DNA of 55,879 nucleotides from a bacterium (GTDB lineage: Bacteria > Bdellovibrionota_C > UBA2361 > RFPC01). Position numbers and translations under genes: made by a program. The stretch spans positions 1 through 55,879 of the forward strand of contig JAUIIO010000026.1 in NCBI GenBank assembly GCA_030431715.1, written 5' to 3'. Each line of letters begins with the position of its first letter. The stretch's first letter is position 1. Of this stretch, positions 25,749 to 35,350 are shown in pieces. The notes beneath the pieces were generated by a model, which was not told the DNA's origin, made no database searches, and worked only from the letters and a program-made list of their open reading frames with translations.

Positions 25749-28631
25749 GTGAGTGTTGGAACGACAATACAGGAAGTATCGCTACAGGAAATATCGCTAC
25801 AAGAAACATCACTTGCTGATCAGCTAGAGCTCGATATCGATCCTGTAAGTTACGGAGCGGCTTCTCGGATCTCTGAGTATGATAAAACAAAGCCGTTTCA
25901 GGAGTTAAACGACTTCTCTACCGGTGCTATCGTTCAGAAGCACGTTGTTCATGACCTTAAGCTTGAGTGCGGTGAAGTTCTTGAACAAGCAGAGCTCGGA
26001 TTTTGCGTCTATACATCCAATCCAGCAAACGATCTTATAATAGTCCACCCGGCACTTACGGGCACAGCGCGCGCAGCAGTACCTTCGTCTCATAGCAGCT
26101 CACAGGGGGATGGCTGGTGGGGGCAGCATATTGGCCCGGGCAAGATGTTAAACACCGATCGCTACACCATAGTCGTAGCGGATCACTTAGGTGGAAATGG
26201 CGGCACGACTACAGGTGCCACGTTAAAGAAGCTAGGCTTACATAAGAAAGTGACCTTTCGTGATGGAATCACGCTTGTGTCTCGGGTTCTAGAGGAGCGG
26301 GGGCTTAGTGATCAGAAAGTGCATGCCGTAGTTGGTGGATCGCTCGGAGGTGGACAGGCTACTCAGTGGATGTTTCAGGATCGAATTCAGGTAGGTAAAA
26401 TTGTCGAAATCTCAGGCAGTAGTCGCGCCAATTCTTCAGCGCGCGAGTATTTTAGGTCCGTCTCAGATCTGCTCTGGCAAGATCGTAGCCCCGCTGAAAT
26501 TAAGGAGAGGCTCTTGCGCAGTGTTAGCGACCTCAGGACTCCACCAAGTGAAGGAATTGAGACTGTCTTAGAAGATATCTGTGAGGATCTTGATACGCTT
26601 GAGCGTCGTTTCGATCCGATGGTTGCGCTTTCTACAGCTCGAAAGATTGGTTTTCTACGTTTTGTTACTCCTCAGTTTTATGATGAGAAGATATCGAGCT
26701 TTGGTGGAGGGAGTGAAGGGAAGGCTGGCTTAAAGAGCTGGATGCAAAATCAGGGGGAGACGTTTACCACACGCTTCTCCGCGGATGCCTTAGCAACTTT
26801 ATCTTACATGGCTGCAAACTTTAAACAGACTGAGCCTGCTGATTTTGCTTCACATCTTGTTTCAACTGGCACACAGTTTATCGGGTATCATGTCGACGGA
26901 GATAGACTTTTCCCGCTCGATCATGAGCAACGATATGTGGATGAAGTAAATCGCTATCTCCCCGAAGATCGTTCAGCTCTCTTTCTTTCGATTGTAGCTC
27001 ACGATCCCTATTCAGGTCATGACAGGTTTCTTAGGCCTGTCTTTGGTCTAGATGCGCGTGGCCTTCAGTGTTTAATAGGAGCTTATAAAGTTGCAACTGA
27101 TCCACGGTGTGAGCCTGAGCACGTAGGCGATCCTATACCTAATGACCCTCACGCAATTTCTACTTGTATGCCTACTTGGCAGGATGTTGTCGCTTATGAG
27201 ACCAAAGATAAAAGAGGTTCTGAGGTCAGTAGATCTATCGTAGAAGAGAAGCTTCGTACAGGATATCCGCGTTTTAAACTTCATGGTCATGTCGAAGATC
27301 TGATTGAGAAGGCAGAGAAAGTACTTCTTCATGATTTAGAAAAAGAGGCTCTGCTAGTGTTTCCTACACGTGAGGCAGCAGAGAGGTGTGTGTCCTTTAT
27401 GCAACGTCGTACAGGAAGAGAGGGACAGAGGGTAGAGGAGTTTCAGAAGACAGGTATCTATGCTGCCATTTATGATAGGGCAGATAATAGTATGGCACGT
27501 GAATACTGGCAGCATGCCGGCGAAATTGTAACTTCTAGGCTTGCGCAAGCGACTCTAGATAGTAAGCCTCAGAGAACGGATACAGAGCCCTACTCAAATC
27601 TTCAAGAAAGAATAAGTGAGATCCGCGGTCTTAGAATGGTAGACAGCGTACGATTGTTTCCGAGTGGTATGGCTGCTGCGCACGGAGCTCTTCGCCTTGC
27701 CGCAATGTTTGAGAAAACTGAATCAAAAGGCCTGAAAGCACGGCCAACATTGATGTATGGATTCCCGTACGTTGATAATCACAAGCTGCAGGAGAAGTCT
27801 GAGCTGGGTGTCCGAGCATTTATGAGAGCTGATGAGCAAGAGTTTGATATGGCGCTTAGCGCTATTCGAAACGGTGAGGTTTCTGCTGTTGTTACAGAGG
27901 CAACGAGAAATCCGACTTTAGGAGTAGCTGATCTCAAAGCTTTTGCGGATGCATGCTGGGACGCAAGAATACCTTTTATTATAGATGATACTATTGGAGA
28001 AGCTGCAAATATAGATGTCCTATCATATGCTGACATAGTGTATACAAGCCTTTCTAAGCGGACCTCAGGAGTTGGGACAGTAACTGGTGGTTCTCTCGTA
28101 CTCAGTGAGCGAAAAATTCATTATGATGTGCTCAAAGCACTTGCAGATAATCTTTTTACGGACCAGATGTGTTTTCAAGAGGATTTGGAGGTTATTTTAG
28201 CAGGAGCAGCTAGCTATCAAGAAAGAGTAACCCGATCAAATAATTCTGCGTTGGAACTCGCAAAGCTTTTTCATGAACACCCTGCTGTTGAAAAAGTCTA
28301 CTATCCTTACTTTCAGGATAAAGAAAATTACGACGCAATCAGAAGAGAAAAAGCAGGTTACGGGGGCGTGCTATCTGTCGCGTTTAAAGATGAGGCTGCG
28401 TTGGCGCCACTTTTCTATAATCGTGTGCGATTTAATAAGGGACCAGGCGTTTGCATTGACGATACAATTATATGTCCGATTAACCTCCTTACACATTTTG
28501 ATGAGTTAGACACCTTTGAGCAGAAGTACGGATTTCCCGCATTTTTAACACGGGTTTCGGTGGGTTCTAACGAGAGTGTTGAAGACTTAAAAGAGAGAGC
28601 GCTCCAAGCTCTTGATTCGTTACCTTATTAA
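25749..28631 (+). CDS. Fusion: homoserine O-acetyltransferase (MetX) with fungal-type cystathionine gamma-synthase
   Basis: This 960-residue protein has two enzymes. Residues about 60-440 are MetX-like: GWWGQHIGPGKMLNTDRY, nucleophile Ser198 in GGSLGGG, and HDPYSGHDRFL with the catalytic His. Residues about 480-960 are a PLP enzyme of the Cys/Met family whose closest recalled match is the fungal cystathionine gamma-synthase (Str2/met-7 type): CMPTWQDVVAYE, RTGYPRFKLHG, MYGFPYVDNHKLQEK, IIDDTIGEAANIDVL and YTSLSKRTSG with the likely PLP Lys. The product would acylate homoserine and then form cystathionine. Start GTG 25749 has GGAG six bases upstream. The first 22 residues include three 15-nt tandem repeats (25770-25814, SLQE units). 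A SAM-I riboswitch controls it. Confidence 0.85.
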   Translation: MSVGTTIQEVSLQEISLQETSLADQLELDIDPVSYGAASRISEYDKTKPFQELNDFSTGAIVQKHVVHDLKLECGEVLEQAELGFCVYTSNPANDLIIVHPALTGTARAAVPSSHSSSQGDGWWGQHIGPGKMLNTDRYTIVVADHLGGNGGTTTGATLKKLGLHKKVTFRDGITLVSRVLEERGLSDQKVHAVVGGSLGGGQATQWMFQDRIQVGKIVEISGSSRANSSAREYFRSVSDLLWQDRSPAEIKERLLRSVSDLRTPPSEGIETVLEDICEDLDTLERRFDPMVALSTARKIGFLRFVTPQFYDEKISSFGGGSEGKAGLKSWMQNQGETFTTRFSADALATLSYMAANFKQTEPADFASHLVSTGTQFIGYHVDGDRLFPLDHEQRYVDEVNRYLPEDRSALFLSIVAHDPYSGHDRFLRPVFGLDARGLQCLIGAYKVATDPRCEPEHVGDPIPNDPHAISTCMPTWQDVVAYETKDKRGSEVSRSIVEEKLRTGYPRFKLHGHVEDLIEKAEKVLLHDLEKEALLVFPTREAAERCVSFMQRRTGREGQRVEEFQKTGIYAAIYDRADNSMAREYWQHAGEIVTSRLAQATLDSKPQRTDTEPYSNLQERISEIRGLRMVDSVRLFPSGMAAAHGALRLAAMFEKTESKGLKARPTLMYGFPYVDNHKLQEKSELGVRAFMRADEQEFDMALSAIRNGEVSAVVTEATRNPTLGVADLKAFADACWDARIPFIIDDTIGEAANIDVLSYADIVYTSLSKRTSGVGTVTGGSLVLSERKIHYDVLKALADNLFTDQMCFQEDLEVILAGAASYQERVTRSNNSALELAKLFHEHPAVEKVYYPYFQDKENYDAIRREKAGYGGVLSVAFKDEAALAPLFYNRVRFNKGPGVCIDDTIICPINLLTHFDELDTFEQKYGFPAFLTRVSVGSNESVEDLKERALQALDSLPY

Positions 28632-28641
28632 TTCGGATGTC

Positions 28642-29991
28642 TTAACTTCGTAGCTCGTACTCAGCCAAATAAGCAACGAGAGCATGAGTGCGCTCAATGA
28701 TAGAATCGATATAAACGGATTCTTTCTCGGTATGAGCGCCATATCCGTTAGCCCCAAGTGCATCTATTACCGGGATGGTTTTAGATTGATCGTGGCTGAG
28801 TGGTACAGTTGAAAGGATGTTCCCATCAGATAGTCCATGCTCACGCTTGGGTGCTGCAGAGAAAGTTACCCCGGCTAGAGCTCCCGCCTGTGTGTAATTC
28901 TGAAAGAGTTCCTGCGTCGCCGGGCTACTTTCCATGGGTGAAATGAATTTCTCTTCGCAGATGGTAATTTCTGCTCGCTCATCCATCGATTGGTCAGCAG
29001 CCATGGTTTGAGAGGTTAGTTCATCAAGGAGTTCCCTTGATGCCGCTCTCATCTCCCAGCGTAGCTCTGCAAAATCAGGCACGCGGTTTAGGGTGTCGCT
29101 TCCTCCTCGAATTTTCCCCTGATTAATAATAGAATCAGGATACGCCTCACGGAGCGCTTTGAGTTGGAGCGTTAGTTGAGCGATCTCTTCAATAGCATTT
29201 ACCCCTTCTGCATATTCTCTTACGTGAGCAGATTGGCCTTTGGCTGTAGCGATAAATTTTTTAAATCCATACCTTTCAGTGACAATCACATTGTCTCCTC
29301 TACCGAATTCAAAAACAAGGGCTCGGTTAGCTCCAAAGGCGAGTTTTCGTATCATTTCGCGGGATTGTTCAGAGCTGTTTTCCTCTGCAGAGTTGATAAT
29401 CATACGCAGAGGGAGATTATCTAAGAGATCATACTTTTTAAGAAGACGAGTCGCTAAATAGGCAGAGACAAGACTTGCTTTCATGTCATATGCGCCCGGC
29501 CCCTCCAGCGTGTTTGAATCCTTTAAGCGTAGTGTCTTAAATGGTGAGTCGGGATGGTGCACGGTATCGCTGTGGAACGATAATATAACATCTCCCTTGC
29601 CGTCGTTCTGTTTGCTGAGTGGGCTCGAGGCAGTGATAATATTTCCTCGAGGTTCGTTTGGATCACATAAAGGGTAATGCTCAACTTCAAGGCCAAGTTC
29701 GGCGAGCTTGTGAGAAACGATTTCCTGTGCAAGGTTTACCCCGTCTGTGTTGAGTGTGTAGCTATTTTGATTGACAAGATCTCGCAGCAGATTCATCCCG
29801 TCTGTGTGGAAATCGTCGGAAAGCTCTTCACGAATTGCATGTTGATGCAGTTTTGACATGTCACCCATAGGATTGTTCGAATACTGTCTCTGCACGAGAG
29901 TGTGCCAAAATGTTATGCCAGTACTTGCTGTAATAGTATCATAACAGAAGAGAGTATAGTTCTGCCGTAACGATTGCACCGGATTCTCCAT
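28642..29991 (-). CDS. M20 family metallopeptidase (carboxypeptidase G2-like)
   Basis: The 449-residue frame contains an M20 dizinc peptidase. The metal ligands follow the family order: LSFHSDTVHH, GPGAYDMKAS (bridging Asp), SAEENSSEQS (general base and ligand Glu), VFEFGRGD and the late YGAHTEKES. Between them lies the lid or dimer domain (KGQSAHVREYAEGVNA). Relatives remove C-terminal Glu or deacylate amino acids; the exact substrate cannot be read. The first 40-45 residues look non-conserved, and internal ATGs (29868, 29859) could be the true start; none has a strong Shine-Dalgarno. It is convergent with the MetX fusion, 10 bp apart, and divergent from the PrkA-like gene. Confidence 0.85.
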   Translation of the reverse strand: MENPVQSLRQNYTLFCYDTITASTGITFWHTLVQRQYSNNPMGDMSKLHQHAIREELSDDFHTDGMNLLRDLVNQNSYTLNTDGVNLAQEIVSHKLAELGLEVEHYPLCDPNEPRGNIITASSPLSKQNDGKGDVILSFHSDTVHHPDSPFKTLRLKDSNTLEGPGAYDMKASLVSAYLATRLLKKYDLLDNLPLRMIINSAEENSSEQSREMIRKLAFGANRALVFEFGRGDNVIVTERYGFKKFIATAKGQSAHVREYAEGVNAIEEIAQLTLQLKALREAYPDSIINQGKIRGGSDTLNRVPDFAELRWEMRAASRELLDELTSQTMAADQSMDERAEITICEEKFISPMESSPATQELFQNYTQAGALAGVTFSAAPKREHGLSDGNILSTVPLSHDQSKTIPVIDALGANGYGAHTEKESVYIDSIIERTHALVAYLAEYELRS

Positions 29992-30110
29992 AATAAGCTT
30001 GTATCTTAGATAGTTGGGGTGTGCCGAACCACGAATTTTAGATTAGACTTTGATTTTATTGGGTTTGCTGTGTACTGTATTGGTGAAGTGTAATTTTGCA
30101 GTATTGAAGT

Positions 30111-32807
30111 ATGACTACTCTAGGTAGTGATCATAGAGGTTCCGATAATCAGGAACCGCAATCGTCTGACCATAAAGAGTCAGGCTCTGCCTTGCCAGCG
30201 GTTCCGCTGCGGCCTGCTCCGCCTCAAGAGACATCCCTACAAGAAGATATGCTTAGGATCTTCTCGCCAGAGGAGCATATTGGGCCTGCGGTGAGTGAGC
30301 ATCTTACCCTGTCTGATTTTATGGCTAAAGCCATTGAGTGCCCCCGGCTTCTACGTAATAACCCCCAGTATCTTGCTGACGCTATCGCTGCCTACGGAAA
30401 GTCTGAGGTTAATTGTTTTGGACGAAAGCTTCCGCATTTTCATTCGACAGAGGCTGAGTGGCTCCCTTCCGGGGTAAAAGATAAACAAATTCCCCGTGGA
30501 CTTCATGAGACGCTATGGGAGATTCACAGTAAACTTAGCGAATGGGGGCAGTTCTCTCATGCGAAGAAAGGCATTTTACTACGCTCTATGCCCGGGTGTG
30601 GAAAGGAAACACTGCTTAATCGGATATTCGACATCTTAGTTGATTATTCCAGTTGTCATCCCGAGGGTGTTCGGTATCGACTTGCCTTTCGCTTTCCTAA
30701 TGAGAGAGAGGCTAAGAGAGTTATAGGGTTTACTGGAACTCGGGATAAAAACTCAGAATCAAATAATGATTTTGTTATTTCTTCACCTTCTAATGTCAAT
30801 CCAATATTCGCTCTACCTTGTCGGGGAGGAAGTTTTGGTAATCGCACACCCTCTTTGCGTGAAAGGTTTGTTGCACAGTTACTTGATAATGCTGATGAGT
30901 CCGTAAATCAGGATTTTCTCTATGATGATTACCTTGATCCAACCTCACAAGCGATTCTCAATGCTCTTGAGCGCTATTATGACGGTGACATCTCAAAAGC
31001 TATAACGGAGCATGTGATAGCTGAGCGATATGAATATGATCCAAGTCTTGCGGAAGGAGTGTACACCAAGCTTCCCTTTAGTGATCCCGAATCGGTTGCA
31101 AGAACACTAGAGGCTGATCATCCATTGCGTGGGAGTTATGTTCCTCAGCAATTACATGCTACTGCTAGAAACATCCCCATTTTGCAGAGTCCGTTACTTA
31201 CAGATTTTATTTTATGTGAAGATCTCTTTTCTAGTAACCCAAGAGATCGAGGTCCTGCTGATGTCTCACGACATGGCCACTTGCTGGCATTTCTAGAGCG
31301 AGGGCTATTACAGATCGAAGGACAAAAGCTTGTTCGAGTTAAGAGTGATGTTGTTGTGCTAGCTAGTACGAATAATTCACAACTTGAAAGCAAGGTGCAA
31401 AGCGATACATGGGAGCCGCTACAGAAGCGATTTTTTTGCCTCGCTGTACCTGGAATACGACAATATCAAGAAGAAGTTACTGCTCATCAAGAAAACTTTT
31501 CAACGTCTCTCGGAAGTGATATTGGGATATCTCCTCATGCGCTTAGTACACTCTGTCTCTTTGCGGTAGCGACGCGGATGTTAAAACCGAGACCTGAGTA
31601 TTATCAAGGCGTCAGTACTGTTACAAATGAAAAGGTTGGAGAAGTAGTTGGTAAGCTCAACGAAGTACGCAAAGCGCTTCTGTTCCAGGCACCAGAGCAT
31701 AAAGAGCGTGATAGCGATCTGAATTGTGTTGCTAAGTGGGCGTCGCTCAGTTCGGATGATATTGCCTTATTGCGGGAAAACGAATGGGCGATTGCGCATG
31801 AATATCTTGCAGATCTACATCGCTTTCGGCCTGGTGTGTATGATGGTGGATTCGGTATTTCAACACGTGATGTCGCAGAGTACTTGAGTAAGGTTAAGGA
31901 AAAGTGCGCAGATAAAGGTTATGTATCGTCTTTGGATATTGTGTCTATCTTGCGCGAAGCCAATGACAATGGCTTTGAGTACTACTTAGATTTTCATGAG
32001 CTTAAGTCAGATCGACTTGTGCAGCTTTATAAGAAGCTCTGTGCAGATAGTGATGTGCAGCCAGTTGATCCAAATGTCCTTCACTCTAATGGAAATGAAG
32101 AGTCTTTGTCTCAGCAAAGAAAATTGTTTGAGGAAGCTTCACAGATTATTTCTGAGCGATTTCCTATCTCTTCCCCAGCAAACCTCATTGATGATGTTTC
32201 AGAAGTTACTCGTTATCGAATAGAGCGGGATTTTCGTAGTGTTTTGATGCCAAGTGATATTCCAAGTGTCGTTGTAAAGTATCTTTATCACGTTAGAGCT
32301 CGTCTTCTTAAGGATAGTCTTAAGGTTCCTGATGACTATCGTGTTGCAACGGTAGAGGAAACAAACGTTTCCTATAACGTCGATTTTATGAAAGAGATAG
32401 AATCGCTCGTGTTGGGTGGTCCAAAATCAGAGTCAAAACACGATGAGTTTCGACAAGATTTTTATGAGAAGTTCAATGCTTGGAAGACAAAAAACTTTGG
32501 AAATGTAGCTATAGCTGAATTAAGTGATGAGCTGCTACAGTTTGATAAAGCTGAGTTGCTAGCGGATAAGGTCCGCCAAAATAAAGAGAGCACTGAAGCC
32601 AAAGATCTCCATGAGTTTTGGCAGGCATCTGAGAGATATTATACGGAAGGTAAGTTACCAGAGAATCCAGAAGAAAAGACTACTCATGATGAGTGGCTAA
32701 AGCATTGGAAAGCGCTTGAAAATTTAGGATATCATCCTGAAAGCATAACGGAGCATTTTCACTTTGCTTTTCGGGACCTGATAAGAAAACATGGAAAGAC
32801 AATATAG
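30111..32807 (+). CDS. PrkA-like AAA+ ATPase, divergent
   Basis: The 898-residue protein has an N-terminal Pro/Gln/Ser-rich segment (about 1-40). A PrkA-like opening follows (LTLSDFMAKAIECPRLLRNN, then AIAAYG), an AAA+ core, and a long helical C-terminal part (about 540-898). The P-loop reads SMPGCGKETL: Lys165 is present, but Ser stands for the first Gly and Glu166 for the usual Ser/Thr. GHLLAFLERGLLQIEGQKLV and DVVVLASTNNSQLES match the PrkA AAA regions that precede the sensor-1 Asn. PrkA proteins are ATP-dependent proteases or kinases tied to stress and, in Bacillus, sporulation. The kinase-like C-terminus of PrkA is not obvious. No YeaH or SpoVR partner is nearby. Confidence 0.55.
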   Translation: MTTLGSDHRGSDNQEPQSSDHKESGSALPAVPLRPAPPQETSLQEDMLRIFSPEEHIGPAVSEHLTLSDFMAKAIECPRLLRNNPQYLADAIAAYGKSEVNCFGRKLPHFHSTEAEWLPSGVKDKQIPRGLHETLWEIHSKLSEWGQFSHAKKGILLRSMPGCGKETLLNRIFDILVDYSSCHPEGVRYRLAFRFPNEREAKRVIGFTGTRDKNSESNNDFVISSPSNVNPIFALPCRGGSFGNRTPSLRERFVAQLLDNADESVNQDFLYDDYLDPTSQAILNALERYYDGDISKAITEHVIAERYEYDPSLAEGVYTKLPFSDPESVARTLEADHPLRGSYVPQQLHATARNIPILQSPLLTDFILCEDLFSSNPRDRGPADVSRHGHLLAFLERGLLQIEGQKLVRVKSDVVVLASTNNSQLESKVQSDTWEPLQKRFFCLAVPGIRQYQEEVTAHQENFSTSLGSDIGISPHALSTLCLFAVATRMLKPRPEYYQGVSTVTNEKVGEVVGKLNEVRKALLFQAPEHKERDSDLNCVAKWASLSSDDIALLRENEWAIAHEYLADLHRFRPGVYDGGFGISTRDVAEYLSKVKEKCADKGYVSSLDIVSILREANDNGFEYYLDFHELKSDRLVQLYKKLCADSDVQPVDPNVLHSNGNEESLSQQRKLFEEASQIISERFPISSPANLIDDVSEVTRYRIERDFRSVLMPSDIPSVVVKYLYHVRARLLKDSLKVPDDYRVATVEETNVSYNVDFMKEIESLVLGGPKSESKHDEFRQDFYEKFNAWKTKNFGNVAIAELSDELLQFDKAELLADKVRQNKESTEAKDLHEFWQASERYYTEGKLPENPEEKTTHDEWLKHWKALENLGYHPESITEHFHFAFRDLIRKHGKTI

Positions 32808-32812
32808 CGACC

Positions 32813-32835
32813 ATGCCAGAGGCATAGTTTTTTTT
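32813..32835 (+). terminator. Rho-independent terminator after the PrkA-like gene
   Basis: ATGCC (32813-32817) and GGCAT (32821-32825) form a 5-bp stem with a 3-nt loop, followed by eight consecutive T (32828-32835). The stem is short but the T-run is excellent. It starts six bases after the stop codon and separates this gene from the one at 32911. Confidence 0.65.
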
Positions 32836-32840
32836 GCTTA

Positions 32841-32880
32841 AGGCTATTTTAAATCTTAAAATAGTTATCATATATAGCCT
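32841..32880. promoter_or_regulatory. Nested palindromes upstream of the 352-residue protein gene
   Basis: AGGCTAT (32841-32847) pairs with ATAGCCT (32874-32880). Overlapping it, CTATTTTAA (32844-32852) pairs perfectly with TTAAAATAG (32856-32864) over a 3-nt loop. The two stems share bases and exclude each other. They lie 31 bp upstream of the next start codon, so they may form an operator or a leader switch. No ligand motif is recognised. Confidence 0.45.
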
Positions 32881-32910
32881 CTTTACTTCTATTTAAACAT
32901 GTAGCTTGTC

Positions 32911-33969
32911 ATGCCTGATTCCTGCCTAGACTTACTTTTAAACTCTTCTATTAGTGATTTGAGCGAGTTTTCAACGAACCTTCGGGATCGATTAAAGCCT
33001 GCCTATGATAGGATCGGTGACGTTGTTGATCCGGTATTTGAGTCAGATGAAGACTTTCGAGAAGAAGAGACCTCGGGCGGTATAATTCTCTTATCTAAAG
33101 CTGGTCCCTATAACTACTTAAGAGATAGTGCTCTTGAAGTTGTGAGGACTTCTGATTCAACTGTCCTAGGAGAGTCCGATCTTTACTACCCCCGGGATCC
33201 GAATATTCCACTTCATAGTACGGATATGTTGTATCCTATCGGGATTGCGGCAGAGAAGTTACTTGAACCGGAGGAAGAAATAGTGAAGCTCGATGGTATG
33301 CGCTTTAGCAAACCTTGCTTCGGAAATTTCTCATTCCGGCTTTCGACGGAGCCCCTTCCTATGGACGAGGCAAAGCGTGATATCGTCATGAAAGGAACAC
33401 TACAGACCTCTACAGGTAGAGAATTATATGTGAAAGCATATCAAAATCATCAACCTCTCAAACACCATGCCAGAGCGAATCTTACCATTTCCAAAGACAT
33501 GCTAAGAGATCCTGTAAGCGGAGAGTTTGAATTCGTTCGCAACGGGAATACCTTCGATTTCACACTTATTCCTAATGCAGAAGCATACAGGTACATGCGT
33601 GATGCTCAACCGTGCCTCTATGCTCAGGTCGTTCTTGACTCCACAATGGTCGCTGGAAGGCACCTACAAGAATTGCAAGTAAATGACACTGTTGGCAACA
33701 TCGTCATGCTTTCAAGGATAAAAGAATTCTCACCCCCTCCACTTGATTCTTTTACGTCAGGTGGAATCATGCATATGACTATTGCTCAAAGTGATGGAGA
33801 CATTCGCTCCCAGAATGGATTTGCCCGCGTAGAAATCAGAGTAGAATTTCTTAACCGCCAAGGAAACAGAACTGGTGGCGGTACTCTGATCTGGATTGCA
33901 ACAAAAACTCCCGGCTACAGCTCACGCGAAGCTACTGATCTGTGGGACTATCTGGACAAAGTGAAATAG
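32911..33969 (+). CDS. Hypothetical protein downstream of the PrkA-like gene
   Basis: The 352-residue protein has no signal peptide or membrane helix and I recognise no family. The N-terminal 80 residues are acidic and helical; the rest looks beta-rich, with short recurring strands (for example FSFRLSTEPLPMDEAKRDIV and ANLTISKDMLRDPVSGEFEF). It is probably cytosolic. It lies 103 bp after the PrkA-like gene on the same strand, but a terminator and two nested palindromes stand between, so it may have its own promoter. The start ATG has only a weak Shine-Dalgarno. A partner or substrate of the ATPase is possible on position alone. Confidence 0.5.
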   Translation: MPDSCLDLLLNSSISDLSEFSTNLRDRLKPAYDRIGDVVDPVFESDEDFREEETSGGIILLSKAGPYNYLRDSALEVVRTSDSTVLGESDLYYPRDPNIPLHSTDMLYPIGIAAEKLLEPEEEIVKLDGMRFSKPCFGNFSFRLSTEPLPMDEAKRDIVMKGTLQTSTGRELYVKAYQNHQPLKHHARANLTISKDMLRDPVSGEFEFVRNGNTFDFTLIPNAEAYRYMRDAQPCLYAQVVLDSTMVAGRHLQELQVNDTVGNIVMLSRIKEFSPPPLDSFTSGGIMHMTIAQSDGDIRSQNGFARVEIRVEFLNRQGNRTGGGTLIWIATKTPGYSSREATDLWDYLDKVK

Positions 33970-33999
33970 GCTTCCTTCTTTTTTACTGAAAGAAAGCCT
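33968..33999. terminator. Hairpin at the stop codon, possible terminator
   Basis: AGGCTTCCT (33968-33976) pairs with AGAAAGCCT (33991-33999) with one mismatch and overlaps the stop of the 352-residue protein gene. A T-rich stretch lies in the loop and not after the stem, so true rho-independent function is doubtful. The remaining sequence to 34195 shows no gene. Confidence 0.35.
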
Positions 34000-34195
34000 T
34001 GTAAGGTGCATCCTTGTAAAGTGCTCAGAGCACTCGTGAAGACAGATATATAATCGAAAACTATACTGAGCTTTTAAGTCTGCTTAATGTTTTTTTTGTG
34101 AGCTTACAGTTCCGCTCCAATCTTCAGGGAGCAAAATCTCTCTGATATAATGGCGCTCATATCACCTTAACTCCCCTGGCGGTATTTGCGGGGCT

Positions 34196-35227
34196 CTAAA
34201 GAGATGATTCTGAATTCTGATAAAACTTGAGCGTATCATCTGAAACTGAGATCGTATCTTTTTGATACGTATTACTAAGCACAGGTGCACTGATACCAGC
34301 AGAGAAGGTCTTATCGCTGGTGAATACTCTTGCCTCGTCCCAGAGTTTTGAATCAATGAATGATTGTAACAGCTTTGCTCCTCCTTCAAGGAGGATAGAT
34401 TGAATGTTATGTTCATAGAGCGTTTGTAGTGTCGAATTGATTTTAGGAGAATATTTTAGCCCAGTAACTGAACTGGCTGAACTCTCAGGAGTATCAGTAA
34501 ACATAAGTGTCTCTACGCTTTGATCGAATAGGTGGTGTGTTGTCGGAACTCTTCGTTTTTGGTCGATAAAGATTCGAATTGGATTTTTACCCTCAATACC
34601 GCGAACTGTTAATTGAGGATTGTCGTAGAGTGCGGTATTTGTCCCGACCATTATTGCAGCTTCTTCGCTTCGCCACTTGTGAACAAGTTCTCTTGATTCT
34701 TCGCAGCTAATCCACTTTGAAGAGTAGTCTTCTCTGGCGATAAAGCCATCAGCAGTTTGCGCCCACTTAAGTATTACGTATGGGCGCTTCTCTTTATGAA
34801 ACGTATAGAAACGCTTATTAAGATCCTTACACGCACTGTTAAGGACATCAGTAATGACTTCTATGCCCGCTTCTCTTAGTTTGCTGATTCCTCTTCCAGA
34901 GACCTCAGGGTTTAAATCTTTTGCGCCAATTACAACACGAGGAATCCCCTCGGCAATAATAGTATCAGCACATGGCGGAGTTTTTCCATAGTGGGAGCAT
35001 GGTTCAAGGTTCACATACAGTGTTGATTGCTTGAGAAGAACTTTGTCAGTAACAGAAGAGATTGCATTTACTTCAGCATGTGCTTCGCCGTAGCATTCGT
35101 GATAGCCCTCTCCAATTATAGACTCGTTATGAACAATAACTGATCCGACCATCGGGTTTGGTGCAACTCGTCCAGCTCCTTTTCGAGCAAGCTCTATACA
35201 CCTCTGCATGTATTCTGTGTGTTTCAT
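34196..35227 (-). CDS. ribD: Bifunctional riboflavin biosynthesis protein RibD
   Basis: The 343-residue protein has an N-terminal deaminase with the zinc motif HAEVNAIS and PCSHYGKTPPCADTII (about 50-85), then a reductase domain opening VILKWAQTADGFIA (about 150). RibD removes the amino group of the pyrimidine intermediate and reduces the ribose with NADPH, two steps to riboflavin. The start gives the normal MKHTEYMQRCIELARKG N-terminus. No other rib gene and no FMN riboswitch are seen around it, so it is an orphan copy, possibly constitutive. Length is slightly under the usual 360-370. Confidence 0.92.
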   Translation of the reverse strand: MKHTEYMQRCIELARKGAGRVAPNPMVGSVIVHNESIIGEGYHECYGEAHAEVNAISSVTDKVLLKQSTLYVNLEPCSHYGKTPPCADTIIAEGIPRVVIGAKDLNPEVSGRGISKLREAGIEVITDVLNSACKDLNKRFYTFHKEKRPYVILKWAQTADGFIAREDYSSKWISCEESRELVHKWRSEEAAIMVGTNTALYDNPQLTVRGIEGKNPIRIFIDQKRRVPTTHHLFDQSVETLMFTDTPESSASSVTGLKYSPKINSTLQTLYEHNIQSILLEGGAKLLQSFIDSKLWDEARVFTSDKTFSAGISAPVLSNTYQKDTISVSDDTLKFYQNSESSL

Positions 35228-35350
35228 TGATTTGTATTAGAGATGACCGGTGGAAATTTCTCAAGTGATAAGGTGAGGTTTCACAATAACGCAAAAATGC
35301 AGATTGTGGCGAGACCACAATCTGCAATAAGAGCGTGAGCATTACAACAG

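Noticed and set aside
34090..34160. 18-codon minus-strand frame with an AAGGTGAT Shine-Dalgarno, downstream of ribD
   Set aside because: Too short, no known family, and not needed to explain the region; not enough evidence for a gene.
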